A DNA stretch of 64,000 nucleotides. Origin: Glandiceps talaboti (Eukaryota > Hemichordata > Enteropneusta > Spengelidae). Each line of letters starts with the position of its first letter. Position 1 is the first letter of the stretch. A model generated the notes under the pieces. It was given only the letters and a program-made list of their open reading frames with translations, was not told where the DNA came from and did no database searches. Positions 13,901 to 22,992 of the stretch are shown here, piece by piece. The stretch is from the NCBI RefSeq assembly GCF_964340395.1, contig NC_135558.1:21695371-21759370 (forward strand). Direction: 5' to 3'. The position numbers and the translations under genes were made by a program.

Positions 13901-16900
13901 ACATGCTAGGCTTGTAAATAAACCAATTGAAACAGTGTACTTTTACATTTGATATGGATGCTAGTGTAGCACATACAGAAAGTGCTTTACTTCAGTGTTA
14001 TTGGTTGTATAAGGGCTAGGTCACAGACTATGTATTCAATTGACAAGGACAATTGTTATTGCTTGTCAAACTAGAAGTATGGAAATAAGGTTTCACAGAA
14101 TAATTGAGTGTGTTGTGTATTATTTCTCAGGAGAATTCATACCATTGTAAATTATAATAACTGTCTGTATACTTGTTATTTCATCCCACTTCATGATTCT
14201 CATCCCTACTAGGCCTAAAAAAAATATTTGGTTGCGGTTACCCGACCCCCACCTAGTTTTTCACTTCCAATCCTAAACTTTTTTATACGTATTCCAGAAA
14301 AAAAATAATAAAATCACAAAAATTGTGAAGTCTCATGAGAAATAGTGAATGCAGAAACTGACATCAACTTAAAAAGACAATATAAAACTGTTCTTCCAAT
14401 CTGCAATGGCTGTACATCAGATAGGAAGAAACCAATAACAGAGACCATATGGAAAACAATGGAAAACGTAACTACCTGAACTAGACACTCACACATGGAA
14501 AAAAAATCTAGCTACCCCACCTATTCTAAAATTGAGCGTAATCAGAACCACATAATTTTTTAGGCCTTGCCATCAACTACCACCACATTCAATTTTAACA
14601 TGTCATCAGTTTTCAAATCAGTGGCTATCATTTTTGTAAGTTGGTAATAAAACCAGTGATATTATCAATTCAATCACTTCTTATTAACTCTGTTATAAAA
14701 ACATGGATATTATGAATCAAATAGTCCATAAATTACTCAGATTTTGGGGATTAATTTTAGATAATATTTTCTTAATTTTAGTTGAGGTCTCAAGCAGACT
14801 TTGATGAACGTGAACAAAGATTACAGTCATCCATTAAAGCATTAAAATTAGATATACGGAATGAAGTGCATGATGGACTTAAAGATTTGGAAATGTCAAG
14901 AATGGAAGTATTGGATGAACTTGAACAGCTTCATAACCAGAAGGAATTACTAAATGAACAACTTGGTGTGGTCCACAACAATCTCAATACAGTAAGTTAC
15001 ATTATCTTTAGGAGTCATGGCCAATGCATGTTACACTCGTGTTAACATTATAGTGCTTGTTCAGTACATGTGAATCATCATGAGCAGCACATGTTCACTG
15101 CATGTTCAGTGCACATTCAGCACATGTTCAGTACATGTTCAGTGCACATTTAGCACATGTTCAGTGCATGTTCAGTGCACATTTAGCACATTTTCACTGC
15201 ATGTTCAGTGCACATTTAGCACATTTTCACTGCATGTTCAGTGCACATTCAGCACATGTTCAGTGCATGTTCAGTGCACATTTAGCACATGTTCAGTGCA
15301 TGTTCAGTGCACATTCAGCACATTTTCACTGCATGTTCAGTGCACATTTAGCACATGTTCAGTGCATGTTCAGTGCACATTTAGCACATGTTCAGTGCAT
15401 GTTCAGTGCACATTTAGCACATGTTCAGTGCATGTTCAGTGCACATTTAGCACATGTTCAGTGCATGTTCAGTGCACATTTAGCACATGTTCAGTGCATG
15501 TTCAGTGCACATTTAGCACATGTTCAGTGCAAGTGTTTGATTAGACAACTAATGTAGGCCTGTATTTGATTTTACCCACAGTCACAACTTGAAAATATGG
15601 TTGAACGAGACATTGACCCTCAAAGACCTCACTCAACACCATTGGATGACCTAGCCTGGAAAAAGGATACAATGCGTGATAAATTAACACAGGAGCAAGA
15701 TGAACTCAAGGTGAGAGACAAAGATGTATTTGATATGAAATGAAAGAAATACATCACTGATCGATCTGGGAAAAATTACATTTGCCATTGAAAACTGGTG
15801 GAATTTGAAATTACAAATGTATCACATGATTAGATTGTTACATTATCATTGCCTGACAAGTAAACTCAGATGACAGCATGTTGGTTTAAGTGTATCACAA
15901 AATACTCCTGGAAACTGTGTGGAATTTTATGAGAACTCCAGTATTGATCTACACCATATCATGGAATATAACCATTATAATCTAAAATACAAGTAACAAT
16001 CCTAAGATAAGTTAAAAACATCTTATCACCAATATTGAATGTTTTTGCTACTTTCTCATTTTGTATATATTGTGTGTAATATTTTATTGGTCAAATTATT
16101 GACTGTGCTCAAAGTATATCTGTCCTGATTATAAATGTACTCTTTGACTTTGATAATAATGTAACTTTTAGGGACTACAATTATAGTCAAGAAAATTGCT
16201 AAATGCAGTTTGTCAGTGTTGCATATACTGTTTTCTTTTTTAATGAAATATTTGTATTATCTAACAAGGACTGCTATACTGTGCTCCCTCTCTCTCTTTC
16301 AGTTGAAACTACGTCAACACTTTTCTCACAAAGCAGACATCTTAGAGGACATCAGAAAGAAATCAGAATCAACACTTAAAAATCTGAAAAAGAAACTGGA
16401 AAACTTGGAGGACTTAGTGACTGCTAACACACGGTCCTATTCCTCTATGAGTTTTGGCAGCCGCTTAGATGGTGTTAATGGAGTCACTGATAGTGATTAC
16501 TGGACTAAGTCTGAGACTGCACTAAAAGGTTCCATCCAGTCACCAGGAAAGTCAAATGGATCAAGGATGGGAGACCATTATGGAATGAATGGAATGGAAG
16601 ATAGGAGCAGATCTTGGAGTACATCATCGGCAAGTGAACTAGTTATGCCATCTCTACATGATTCTCCTAGTCAGGACAATACTATAGAACATTTACAACA
16701 GGTAGGAGGAAAACAAATATTTCAAAAATTAAAATAAAAAGTCAAGTCATTCTCCTTCAGGTCCATCATTTGACATGTCAATACCAGTTAAATCTAAATT
16801 GTAGGTGTATTTGAAATATTGTGACAATGAAGGTGTTACGCATCATGGCCAACTTTGACCTTTAAGAGTGTTACCTATGATTTTGTTATTATGTAGGGTA

Positions 16901-17599
16901 TTGTTGACAAACAACCAAACTAGTTTATATTGGTGTAAATTCAACTGTTGTGGTAGATTGATGAGTATAAACTGCTTAAAATGTTACTACTATTGTTATA
17001 AATTTAATCTGATCCAATTACAGGACTTCCATGGCAGTCCACCAACTTCACCAACAAACAAGAGACGTGGTTACTCAGCTAAAAGACCGTATCGTTCCAG
17101 GTCAGCTGAGAGACTAGCAGGCTTTAGTCCAACCTATAGTGACTTCAATGGTAAATTAAGTGGACAGGACTTTACATCAGTTGGTGGTAAGTATGCAAAT
17201 AAAACATGGGGAAGGAGAATTATCATGTGTGTGTGTGGGGGGGGGGGGGGGGGGGGGCTTAGAGAGCCAGGGATATGAGAGGGAGGAGAGAAAGAAAGGT
17301 GTTTCAAATTTATTACATTTATACCCCATTTATACCCCAACCTGAGATTTTAGAAATTAGGAATTCAACCAAATTGAACACATTATGATAATTTGATAAA
17401 CCAAGAACTTTCAACCTCAAACTGTCAGTCTTGGTCATTCTGTGATACATGGCAATCTTCTGTTAATGTCAATAATATGACTTGTAACAATACAAAAGGG
17501 GGACTCCATCATACAAAGCATTATGGAACTTGACATTCCCTGTTTACCACCCATATACTTCTATGAGAATAGAACATACCAGTGTCCAACTTTCAGTGT

Positions 17600-17676
<77 letters not shown>

Positions 17677-18371
17677 CCTACAGCCATTGCCATGATTTAG
17701 TCTCCATTATCCAATGGTAAACACAGTAACCCAAAATAGCCAGCATGTATGTCAGTAGAAGAACCTCATTTATCAAATTTTGACAGTTACTTGGCAGAGG
17801 CCATCTGTTGGTATCAAAGCTTATTATACAGTTTTACACTAGTAGTATGGTTTTATTCTCAAATAAAGTCTACACAGATGGTGTAAAATAAGCAACAGTA
17901 TTGTGGTATTATTACTGTGACAACATTTGGCATACTCAGATCATGTTTTAATAATATTACTTCAAAGCCGCCACATACACTACTGCATATAAATCATTTC
18001 ATGTGATAAATGTGAAATGTGAATACAGTGAATTTGAAAAGATAAATTGATTATTGAAATTTGTTTTTGTTTCACATGAATAGCAAGTAATGTGTATGTG
18101 TATGTAGATATGAAATGTGTGTATGCAGATGTAGATATCAAATGATATACTACTGTCTTTATGGAATATATCACAACCTCTGTTATTGTTCACAATTATC
18201 TCTTACTATTACTGATCTGATCTGTATTTTAAGTCTAAAATTAGATTTAACATAGCAATGGCTCAACCCACTTTCATACTGGGAAGTCATTTTGCACTTA
18301 ATTTTTACCTCCCGTAAGGGTATGGGAGGTATTAAAAGGGGGATGTCTGTCTGTGTGTCTGTCATATGTCC

Positions 18372-18412
<41 letters not shown>

Positions 18413-19840
18413 TGTTTGTCTGTCTGTCTGTGTCATCATTTCCTTAAAAAACGGCTGGCTCAATTATAATGAAATTTAGTACATATTATGTTTGGGGTAA
18501 TGGCTAGACCTGATTAGTTTTTGAGCTAGATCTGTTCATGTTAATTAGGGAAATTTGCATATCAATGAAATCAACTAATTATAAGCAATATCTTAAGACT
18601 GCATACTTCAATTTCAATATAATGTAGTATAGTCGTTAAACATAACATCATACATTTGTCCTATAAAATTTGTTGATGTACCTTACAGCGTTAATGAATA
18701 ATTTGCATAATTATTGATTTTCGGTAATTGGGCCATAACATACTTCAATTTCAATATAATTCAGCACATACCAGAGGTCGTGTATTTGATGCCATATTTG
18801 ACAATTGTGACACATTTTTTATGTATGCATCACTGGGGACGCATCATAAATGGGGGACAAATAGGGTTTACTGTTGCGAAACGTACGGTTATCATCTTTG
18901 CTTTGAAGTTGTGGAACAAGACATCCTGGATTTAGTCAGTTCTGATTGTAACTACCTTCAAGTTCTAAATCTCTATGTGTAGTGTGACATGTGAAATTTG
19001 AATATGGCCCATCATATGCAAAACGTTTCAACAGTTTCATGTGCCCCATGACCATTTCCTGACGTGGAGAGCAGGTCTTGGGTTGTTTAGAAACTACGTG
19101 ATATTATCATTACTTATCCACGTGATTGGTTACTGTGGTTAGAAAGGGTTTCCATCGATAGCATGGCCATTACGGTGAAGCATCTTCCTTCATGGGCGAA
19201 GCGATGATTAAATAGACCACATCAGTGGACAGTAGTCTATGCTGAAAACTTCACGTAGATAAATTCATACTGCCATGTCATCATTTCATTCTCACTAAAA
19301 TTGAAACTTTTTTTGAACTTCATTACGGGATCGAACACATTACGTGAATTTACAGTTCACTACATGGTCTTCGAAGCTTTATTTGGGGTGAACATGGTTC
19401 ACACGTAAGGCATCATTCAAGAATAAACGATTATCTTGGTGTATACAGAGTTAATAGTTCTCCTCAGCAACACAAAAGCGTTTATACCATAGTTTTTTTT
19501 AGTTTCATTTGCATAATTAGTGATGCCTTACGGGAGGCATTCAGTTTAAATCTGGTTCCTATTTGAATTAGCTGATTCTGTCTACTGACACAGATTTGAT
19601 AAGACATCCAAACTGTTACATGTACAAATATGAATTGAAAGCTTCACTGACATGCACACACACACTTTTTCTTTGACCTATCATTTTTATCACAACTGAG
19701 CTGATGAGGTGAATATATATACCCTGTGTTGTCAATAATTATGTGATAGTGCTATCCCAGGATCTTATAAAGTATTTGTGAGACAGTCAAGCAGTGTACA
19801 TTGGGTCAAGATCAAAAAATATCTGTTATGTGTGTTATGT

Positions 19841-19871
<31 letters not shown>

Positions 19872-21091
19872 TCGGGTCTTCATGTTTTAGAATTAAGTGG
19901 TGGGGGGGGGGGTTCAGCCTGTTTTTGGTTTACAGATAGATACAGGGGAGTCAGTGAGTTTTTGTCGGCCCGATGGCAAAATACACCTCCAATCCATGCC
20001 TGACCTAGTAATACATATCTGTCCTGTGCTGTCCTTTCAGTTGACAGTTGTTAATGACTCCAGATACAAAATATGACAGTTGTATGTATTTCCTCTGGAC
20101 GTCATGGCTATCATATACCTGGGATAGTCTCCAACCTGTCAATGCCAACTAGGTGATGACAAGTCCACACAAAGTTAGTGAAATGCAAGTTTCACAAGTT
20201 TTACACATGGATCAGTATGTAGATAGATATTTTTTAAAACTGTACAGTTGTGCTACAATGCCATTGGCTCTATTTTAAAAAGTGTTACAATGAGAAATGC
20301 AAGACATAATCCCAACATTTCAACATACTAGTAGTTTTAATTATGACAAATTTGGCGACCAATTTATAGTCATTATCACAATGGTCTTATAAAGTGATGT
20401 GGACTACTGTATCTGATATTTGTGCAAGGTTTGGTTAAAATGAGCCCATCAGAGTTATGCATGAGCACTGCGATTTGTGGTTATTTGACTTTGAAGATAG
20501 AGGTCAAGATCAAAGTCTCATAAGAAAGCCCCATTGTGAATAACATGGGTTTAGACAGTCACTATCTAGTAAGCTACCATAATGGCATGTATGTCTTTCC
20601 ATCATTTCATAGTGGCCAAAATGTGAATTTCTACTATTCTGTATGCATATTTGACCTTGAACATGAAGGTCAAGGTTAAGGCATCATTAAAAAGCTTGTC
20701 ACATGTGCATATGGTGTTTCCATCTTTCCAGCAGCGAAGTTATAGTTTTTTTGTGGTCTGTCTTTAGATGGCATAATTCTTTAAATTTTGGTCAAAATCA
20801 AGAAATATTAAGCCAGTCAGCTTGGTCATGAGAAACAGAGAAAAAAAAAGGGCAATGCTAACATTGCCACAACAGTTGATTCAGATTGGAATTAAACCTT
20901 ACATCAATTTTCATGTGTAAACGTTGTCTTTTTTCATTACAGGGGAAAGCTCAGAGGGCAAGGCATCAGATCAAAGAATGAGACAGTTCATGGATTCCGT
21001 TGGAAGGCTTGGAAAGAACAGTATACTAGAAGACTCAGAGACTAGAACAAGTAGTGGTGAGCACTACAGTGGGAATGGACCAGATCACTAG
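215..21091 (+). CDS. CNTRL: Centriolin (CNTRL) orthologue, C-terminal part, 11 coding exons
   Basis: Join of 215-288, 784-1026, 2215-2386, 2859-2968, 4692-4775, 6237-6377, 14782-14991, 15582-15710, 16303-16701, 17024-17186 and 20943-21091. All junctions are AG/GT and the phases agree, giving 623 complete codons and a TAG stop. The first nine exons form a heptad-rich coiled coil. The residue pattern tracks the end of vertebrate centriolin: AQDHCGRANRL against AQDNHERARRL, EYIQVKKQ against EYTELKKQ, and STLKNLKKKLENLEDLVT against GTLHSLRRQVDALGELVT. Centriolin is a maternal-centriole and midbody scaffold needed for the last step of cytokinesis. The vertebrate protein has about 2,300 residues, so the N-terminal leucine-rich repeats and most of the coil lie upstream of the window. 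The last roughly 190 residues are a serine/arginine-rich low-complexity tail that the human protein lacks. The comparison was made from memory of the family, without a database search. Confidence 0.9.
527..555 (+). repeat. (TG)n microsatellite
   Basis: Perfect GT run in the intron 289-783; the rest of that intron shows nothing. Confidence 0.95.
784..1026 (+). CDS. CNTRL: CNTRL coding exon
   Basis: Acceptor TTTACAG and donor GTAACT. The exon is 243 nt (81 codons), phase 0 at both ends. It is a heptad coiled coil, and NLNECQTQERKKQDEL lines up with the human stretch around RFEDCQKEEETKQQQL. A (TG)n tract starts 43 bp after the donor. Confidence 0.85.
1069..1120 (+). repeat. (TG)n microsatellite
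   Basis: About 26 TG units just inside the intron after exon 784-1026. Confidence 0.95.
1343..1719 (+). repeat. Minisatellite, 48/45-bp unit, 8 copies
   Basis: Eight units in a CNTRL intron, differing by a 3-bp indel and few substitutions. Each contains TGAGTCA, a perfect AP-1 consensus (first at 1377-1383). Because units are multiples of three, one frame stays open (1336-1758, 16-residue repeat MSYVTVTESNESMTTC). No splice sites or start context suggest that it is translated. Confidence 0.92.
1896..1988. repeat. Perfect 22-bp inverted repeat, 49-nt loop
   Basis: The arm 1896-1917 (core TCACTGTGAACACAAAT) is the exact reverse complement of 1967-1988. Transcribed RNA could fold into a long hairpin. 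It may also be the remnant of a small DNA element; no target duplication was recognised. Confidence 0.8.
2215..2386 (+). CDS. CNTRL: CNTRL coding exon
   Basis: Acceptor TTTTGTAG and donor GTAAGT. The exon is 172 nt, 57 codons plus one base (leaves in phase 1). It encodes coiled coil; the end, YESLEDKVGIL, matches the CESLEKTL position of human centriolin. Confidence 0.85.
2387..2858 (+). other. CNTRL intron, nothing recognised
   Basis: AT-rich intron without repeats or ORFs of note. Confidence 0.6.
2859..2968 (+). CDS. CNTRL: CNTRL coding exon
   Basis: Acceptor TTTCTTGCAG and donor GTAAGT. The exon is 110 nt: two bases complete a split serine codon, then 36 codons ending EIKILRN. It leaves in phase 0. 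Confidence 0.85.
3051..4505 (-). mobile_element. Family A repeat, copy 1 (reversed), with non-repeat interior
   Basis: 3051-3080 is the reverse complement of the family A 3' end (ACCAGATTTAAACTGAATGC). Near 4380-4440 come the reverse complement of the GGCTGGCTCAATT block and a (CAGA)n tract, and near 4475-4505 a diverged copy of the other end. Between about 3085 and 4090 the sequence does not match the other copies and may be captured or inserted DNA. It lies entirely within a CNTRL intron. Confidence 0.65.
4406..4441 (+). repeat. (CAGA)n microsatellite
   Basis: About eight CAGA units; the reverse-strand counterpart of the (TCTG)n tract found at the 5' side of other family A copies. Confidence 0.9.
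4692..4775 (+). CDS. CNTRL: CNTRL coding exon
   Basis: Acceptor TTCCTACAG and donor GTAAGT. The exon is 84 nt (28 codons), phase 0/0, coiled coil (KQECERQIVEVKMELTSARE). It lies between two family A repeat copies, one on each side. Confidence 0.85.
4905..5573 (+). mobile_element. Family A repeat, copy 2 (5'-truncated)
   Basis: It begins in a (TG)n/(TCTG) tract (4905-4971), then the CTGGTTCAATTC block and diverged modules with TTTGCATAATTAAT, and ends with a diverged terminus ...TTTAAATCTGGT at 5573. The 13-bp 5' end is missing. Confidence 0.65.
5574..6236 (+). other. CNTRL intron remainder
   Basis: AT-rich; no feature recognised. Confidence 0.55.
6237..6377 (+). CDS. CNTRL: CNTRL coding exon, most conserved coil segment
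   Basis: Acceptor TGTTAACAG and donor GTCTGT. The exon is 141 nt (47 codons), phase 0/0. It carries AQDHCGRANRLSEDLN and EYIQVKKQ, the clearest match to vertebrate centriolin. A minisatellite begins about 30 bp after the donor. Confidence 0.88.
6409..6668 (+). repeat. Minisatellite, 38/36-bp unit, 7 copies
   Basis: Three 38-bp units followed by four 36-bp units with the core CAATATTGAACCTTACACCA. It starts about 30 bp after the donor of exon 6237-6377. Confidence 0.9.
6669..7310 (+). other. CNTRL intron, nothing recognised
   Basis: Mixed AT-rich sequence, ending in a 16-A run (about 7312-7327) at the edge of the LINE fragment. Confidence 0.5.
7328..8761 (-). mobile_element. Non-LTR retrotransposon fragment: endonuclease and linker, RT absent
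   Basis: Read on the - strand, 8761 to 8030 encodes an APE-type endonuclease: SNVRSLKNKIEEL, CFCETWL (catalytic Glu, 8390-8398), GGGVCIYVN and YIPPSAD. After a frameshift near 8030 comes GDFN (8016-8027). After a second shift comes the DH catalytic pair (GDHN, about 7865-7873), then the linker with NNKPWVTSNLKHLLKEK and KKAWNGL. The same linker is in the 28.9-31.1 kb LINE, so both belong to one Rex1/L2-like (CR1 group) family. The reverse transcriptase should follow below 7328 but is absent. This is a dead fragment in antisense orientation inside a CNTRL intron. Confidence 0.85.
8762..9808 (+). other. CNTRL intron; possible upstream LINE sequence
   Basis: The endonuclease frame stays open for a few dozen codons upstream of its ATG at 8761, so the element may reach about 8850. 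The rest is AT-rich with a short (TG)n at 9288-9304; nothing else seen. Confidence 0.45.
9809..11542 (+). repeat. Minisatellite, 43-bp unit, about 40 copies
   Basis: Very homogeneous array with the core ATTTGACACTTTCCATTGGA. Variable positions are CATATCC/CATGTCC, TTATATGATG/TTAATTGATG and GCAAT/GCAGT. The variants at 10936/11366 and 11091/11521 recur exactly 430 bp (ten units) apart, showing a higher-order duplication. Most units contain TGATGCAAT. Confidence 0.95.
11543..12596 (+). repeat. Minisatellite, 20-bp unit (18-bp variants), about 53 copies
   Basis: The unit is TATAGTCACACACTCAGTTG, with variants lacking one CA. It abuts the 43-bp array with no spacer, and the junction reads GCAATATATAGTCA. 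Confidence 0.95.
12597..13167 (+). other. CNTRL intron
   Basis: Contains a pyrimidine-rich stretch (about 12770-12890, TCTTTC/CTCACTTTCA motifs); nothing coding recognised. Confidence 0.5.
13168..13601 (+). repeat. Minisatellite, 72-bp unit, 6 copies
   Basis: Six units with the core TGTTCATGCATATTTACATC. The 72-bp length keeps two frames open; the longer (13120-13737) would encode a 24-residue repeat (REPTNQMASMSIVFTVHAYL). It is intronic with no other sign of coding. Confidence 0.92.
13778..14009. mobile_element. Foldback MITE-like element
   Basis: Two arms of about 80-95 bp (13778-13870 and 13930-14009) are imperfect reverse complements and share AGCATCCATATCAA and TTTCTGTATGT. The ends are TACAACC...GGTTGTA, consistent with a TA target duplication. 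There is no ORF, so it is non-autonomous. The left arm has a ~13-bp insertion relative to the right. Confidence 0.75.
14211..14567 (+). mobile_element. Family C MITE-like element, copy 1
   Basis: The ends are perfect 12-bp inverted repeats (AGGCCTAAAAAA at 14211, its complement ending at 14567). The 357-bp body is shared with 51015-51537 (for example GGTTACCCGAC, CATCAACTTAAAAAGACA, CCATATGGAAAACAATGG). No coding capacity. Confidence 0.75.
14782..14991 (+). CDS. CNTRL: CNTRL coding exon
   Basis: Acceptor TTAATTTTAG and donor GTAAGT. The exon is 210 nt (70 codons), phase 0/0. IKALKLDIRNEVHDGLKDL corresponds to the human segment with MRTLKSEVKDEIRTSLKNL. The upstream intron is 8.4 kb and is filled largely by repeats. 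Confidence 0.88.
15088..15531 (+). repeat. Minisatellite, 33-bp unit, about 13 copies
   Basis: The unit is built from three related 11-mers (CATGTTCAGTG twice, then CACATTTAGCA). It starts about 97 bp after exon 14782-14991 and ends 50 bp before exon 15582. Several frames stay open through it (11-residue repeat), which explains the Cys/His/Ser-rich ORFs there. Confidence 0.93.
15582..15710 (+). CDS. CNTRL: CNTRL coding exon
   Basis: Acceptor TTTACCCACAG and donor GTGAGA. The exon is 129 nt (43 codons), phase 0/0. It contains WKKDTMRDKLTQEQDELK, parallel to WRGEALREKLRHREDRLK in human centriolin. Confidence 0.88.
15711..16302 (+). other. CNTRL intron, nothing recognised
   Basis: Ordinary AT-rich intron ending in a polypyrimidine tract. 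Confidence 0.6.
16303..16701 (+). CDS. CNTRL: CNTRL coding exon: end of conserved coil, start of Ser-rich tail
   Basis: The acceptor follows a CT-rich tract (CTCTCTCTTTCAG); the donor is GTAGGA. The exon is 399 nt (133 codons), phase 0/0. The first 46 or so codons finish the conserved domain (LRQHFSHKADIL..., LENLEDLVT). The other ~87 are rich in Ser, Gly, Met and Asp with no recognised domain. Confidence 0.85.
16702..17023 (+). other. CNTRL intron, nothing recognised
   Basis: Short intron without repeats. Confidence 0.6.
17024..17186 (+). CDS. CNTRL: CNTRL coding exon, basic Ser/Arg tail
   Basis: Acceptor CAATTACAG and donor GTAAGT. The exon is 163 nt, 54 codons plus one base. It encodes a basic, phospho-site-like stretch (SPPTSPTNKRRGY, PYRSRSAERL). 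A (TG)/(G)21 tract begins about 40 bp downstream. Confidence 0.8.
17226..17257 (+). repeat. (TG)n followed by (G)21
   Basis: A short GT run leads into 21 consecutive G (17237-17257), 40-70 bp after a splice donor. It can form G-quadruplex in DNA and in nascent RNA. Confidence 0.9.
17602..17675 (+). repeat. (CA)n microsatellite
   Basis: About 37 perfect CA units in a CNTRL intron. Confidence 0.97.
17676..18298 (+). other. CNTRL intron, nothing recognised
   Basis: AT-rich, no repeats or ORFs of note. Confidence 0.5.
18299..19556 (+). mobile_element. Family A repeat, copy 3, with non-repeat cargo
   Basis: Starts ATTTTTACCTCCCGTAAGGG and ends CTTACGGGAGGCATTCAG...AAATCTGGT (19556). CCTCCCGTAAGGG and its complement make an inverted terminal pair. 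Behind the 5' end are a (TG)n tract (18371-18410), the ACGGCTGGCTCAATT block and about 1.5 internal modules. From about 18775 to 19475 the sequence is less AT-rich and absent from other copies; it carries an open frame (to 18982) that reads like protein. Confidence 0.72.
19557..20942 (+). other. CNTRL intron with repeat-like segments
   Basis: Contains (TG)n-(G)16 at about 19838-19870, and the interspersed motif GTTGTGCTACAATGCCATTG (about 20247-20266). At 20400-20720 there are modules with GGTCAAG-type phrases, probably an old repeat. No gene seen. Confidence 0.5.
20943..21091 (+). CDS. CNTRL: CNTRL terminal coding exon with stop
   Basis: Acceptor TTTTCATTACAG. The exon is 149 nt: two bases finish a Gly codon, then 48 sense codons and TAG at 21089-21091. 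The C-terminus reads SGEHYSGNGPDH. It is Ser/Glu-rich and not part of the vertebrate protein as I know it. Confidence 0.8.
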
Positions 21092-22617
21092 AAATGTTAG
21101 TTATAAATGATTAATGTATTTGTACAAGGTTTCAAACATTGCAGTGTAGAATTTGCTTAACGATGTTTTCAAAGGAGAAAACTTGAATGTTATTTCAATA
21201 TAATGATGTTGTAAAGAATGGATTAGACACAACTTTGATCCAGGTTGTAGAGTTGTCTTGCCATGCTTGTTAATGCAGTTATTGGTCTAGAGATGATCAC
21301 ATGACAGAAACTAATCTGTGCCATATCATCCTTGTATTAAGACACTTGAAATGATTGGCCAACACGATGGATTCAAAACCTTTTCAAGTCAAGTACAAAA
21401 AAAAAGGTTGTAACATCCACTACCAGACGGCATGTTATCAGTTCAAAGCTAAAGATGTATTGTGCATCTCCCCATACAATACCATGCATTCTGTACATTC
21501 TACTCAGAAGGATAGTTGACCATACCTTGGATTTAGGAGAAAAATCCCTCTCTGTCATTGATGACATCTAATCTTTGTTTTATAAAATCACTCACGGGTC
21601 TTTCCATCATTTCATGATGAAAATGTTAGTTCCAATATAATAAAGACTAAACAAGCCCATAAGTAACAACATAAACAATGGCACTTAACACAATGCATGT
21701 TGGAACCAGAAAATAACATGTTGATAGTCATTTGATATGACATTTAAAACAGTATGTGTTCATACTAAATACTGTAGTCAAACATGGAAGTAAACAATAA
21801 ATGTTGTACTCATACAAATCTTGCAAGTACCAAATATAAGAAGTGTCTGTATTACCACTATATTGACATAATCCACATATTAATCAGTATTCTAGATTAA
21901 TACAACAAATAGATAGATTCAGTGCATTTTAAAACTGACCCATATCCATCTGACAACTGAAATCTACTCATTATTTTTTTTTGATTTTCAAGTAATTTTA
22001 TATGAGTTGTAAATCTGCATTTTAACTCCAAACAATTGAGTCTTCCGGACATAGTTTGTCCTTTTTTTAATTCTATCACAGCTGGCAGCAGTTAAAACAT
22101 ATATTTTGAGACTAAACTAACTGAAATTACAATGTTTATATCTGATCCCAAGTTTTGATATATTAATAAAATGAGAGTGTTTTACATATCAGTTACTCCT
22201 GCTATGGTACAGGTTGTACGTTTTCTGATTATTGTATTTAATTTAAAACATTTTATAACTTTTAAATTTTCATGTAATCTTCTTGAAGTATATACTTACA
22301 CAGTCTGTCTTTCTTATTGGTTTAAATGAATCGTGATTTTGTATACTACTTTTGCTACTTATCATAAATGTAAATAAATTGATTCCATTGTATATTTGCA
22401 TATGAGTACAGTGGCTATATTATTACTATGTTTATGGTAGATAGATACTCAGGGACTACTGTAAGTCACCAAAATTCACAATATTTGAATTTGAACTTCA
22501 AGATATTTCTTGTAATCTTTGTCATACTTGTACAGTTTTTTCCAAATATTTGTACTTTTGTTCTACTTATTCCTATCTTTCTTCTATCTGTCTCTATCTT
22601 TATTTTCAGCACCTTTG

Positions 22618-22651
<34 letters not shown>

Positions 22652-22970
22652 TAATGTCATCATTTTCATCATCATCATCACCATCATCATCGTAGACATC
22701 TTCTTTTCTTCTAATTCTTTCTCTCCATACTTCTTGCCATGAGAGTGTATTTTGTAAATGACACTACTTGTGAAATCAAGACTAGCCAACATCTACTTTG
22801 ATTAATTGATTTTCTATATTTTGTATTTATAGTTGTCACACCACTCTACTTGTAAACATATGTATCACTGATTATTTCTCTAAAATCTGTATTTTTGTAA
22901 TTTTCATCATCAGCATCAGCGAAAATTCTTATATTGTTTTAAAAAATAAAATTGTCTATCTGGACGAGTT
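21092..22970 (+). other. Probable CNTRL 3' UTR
   Basis: AT-rich non-coding sequence after the stop, without convincing ORFs or interspersed-repeat signatures. AATAAA hexamers lie at 22165-22170, 22373-22378 and 22945-22950. It contains an (ATC)n tract (22617-22693). The full length is inferred from the last hexamer. Confidence 0.55.
22617..22693 (+). repeat. (ATC)n trinucleotide microsatellite in 3' UTR
   Basis: Imperfect run of CAT/ATC triplets with a short interruption, inside the presumed CNTRL 3' UTR. Confidence 0.9.
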
Positions 22971-22992
22971 GCTTAATTTGTGAGTGTGTGGA
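22945..22992 (+). terminator. Candidate CNTRL poly(A) site
   Basis: AATAAA at 22945-22950 is followed about 28-40 bp later by a GT-rich stretch (TTTGTGAGTGTGTGG), the normal arrangement of a poly(A) signal and downstream element. Use of this site over the upstream hexamers is inferred. Confidence 0.5.

Noticed and set aside
15080-15557. Long Cys/His/Ser-rich open frames
   Set aside because: They are translations of the 33-bp array in several frames, with no splice or start support.
18299-19556. Canonical Helitron
   Set aside because: The ends lack the 5' TC and 3' CTRR and no Rep/helicase is encoded; only a HINE-like comparison is kept.
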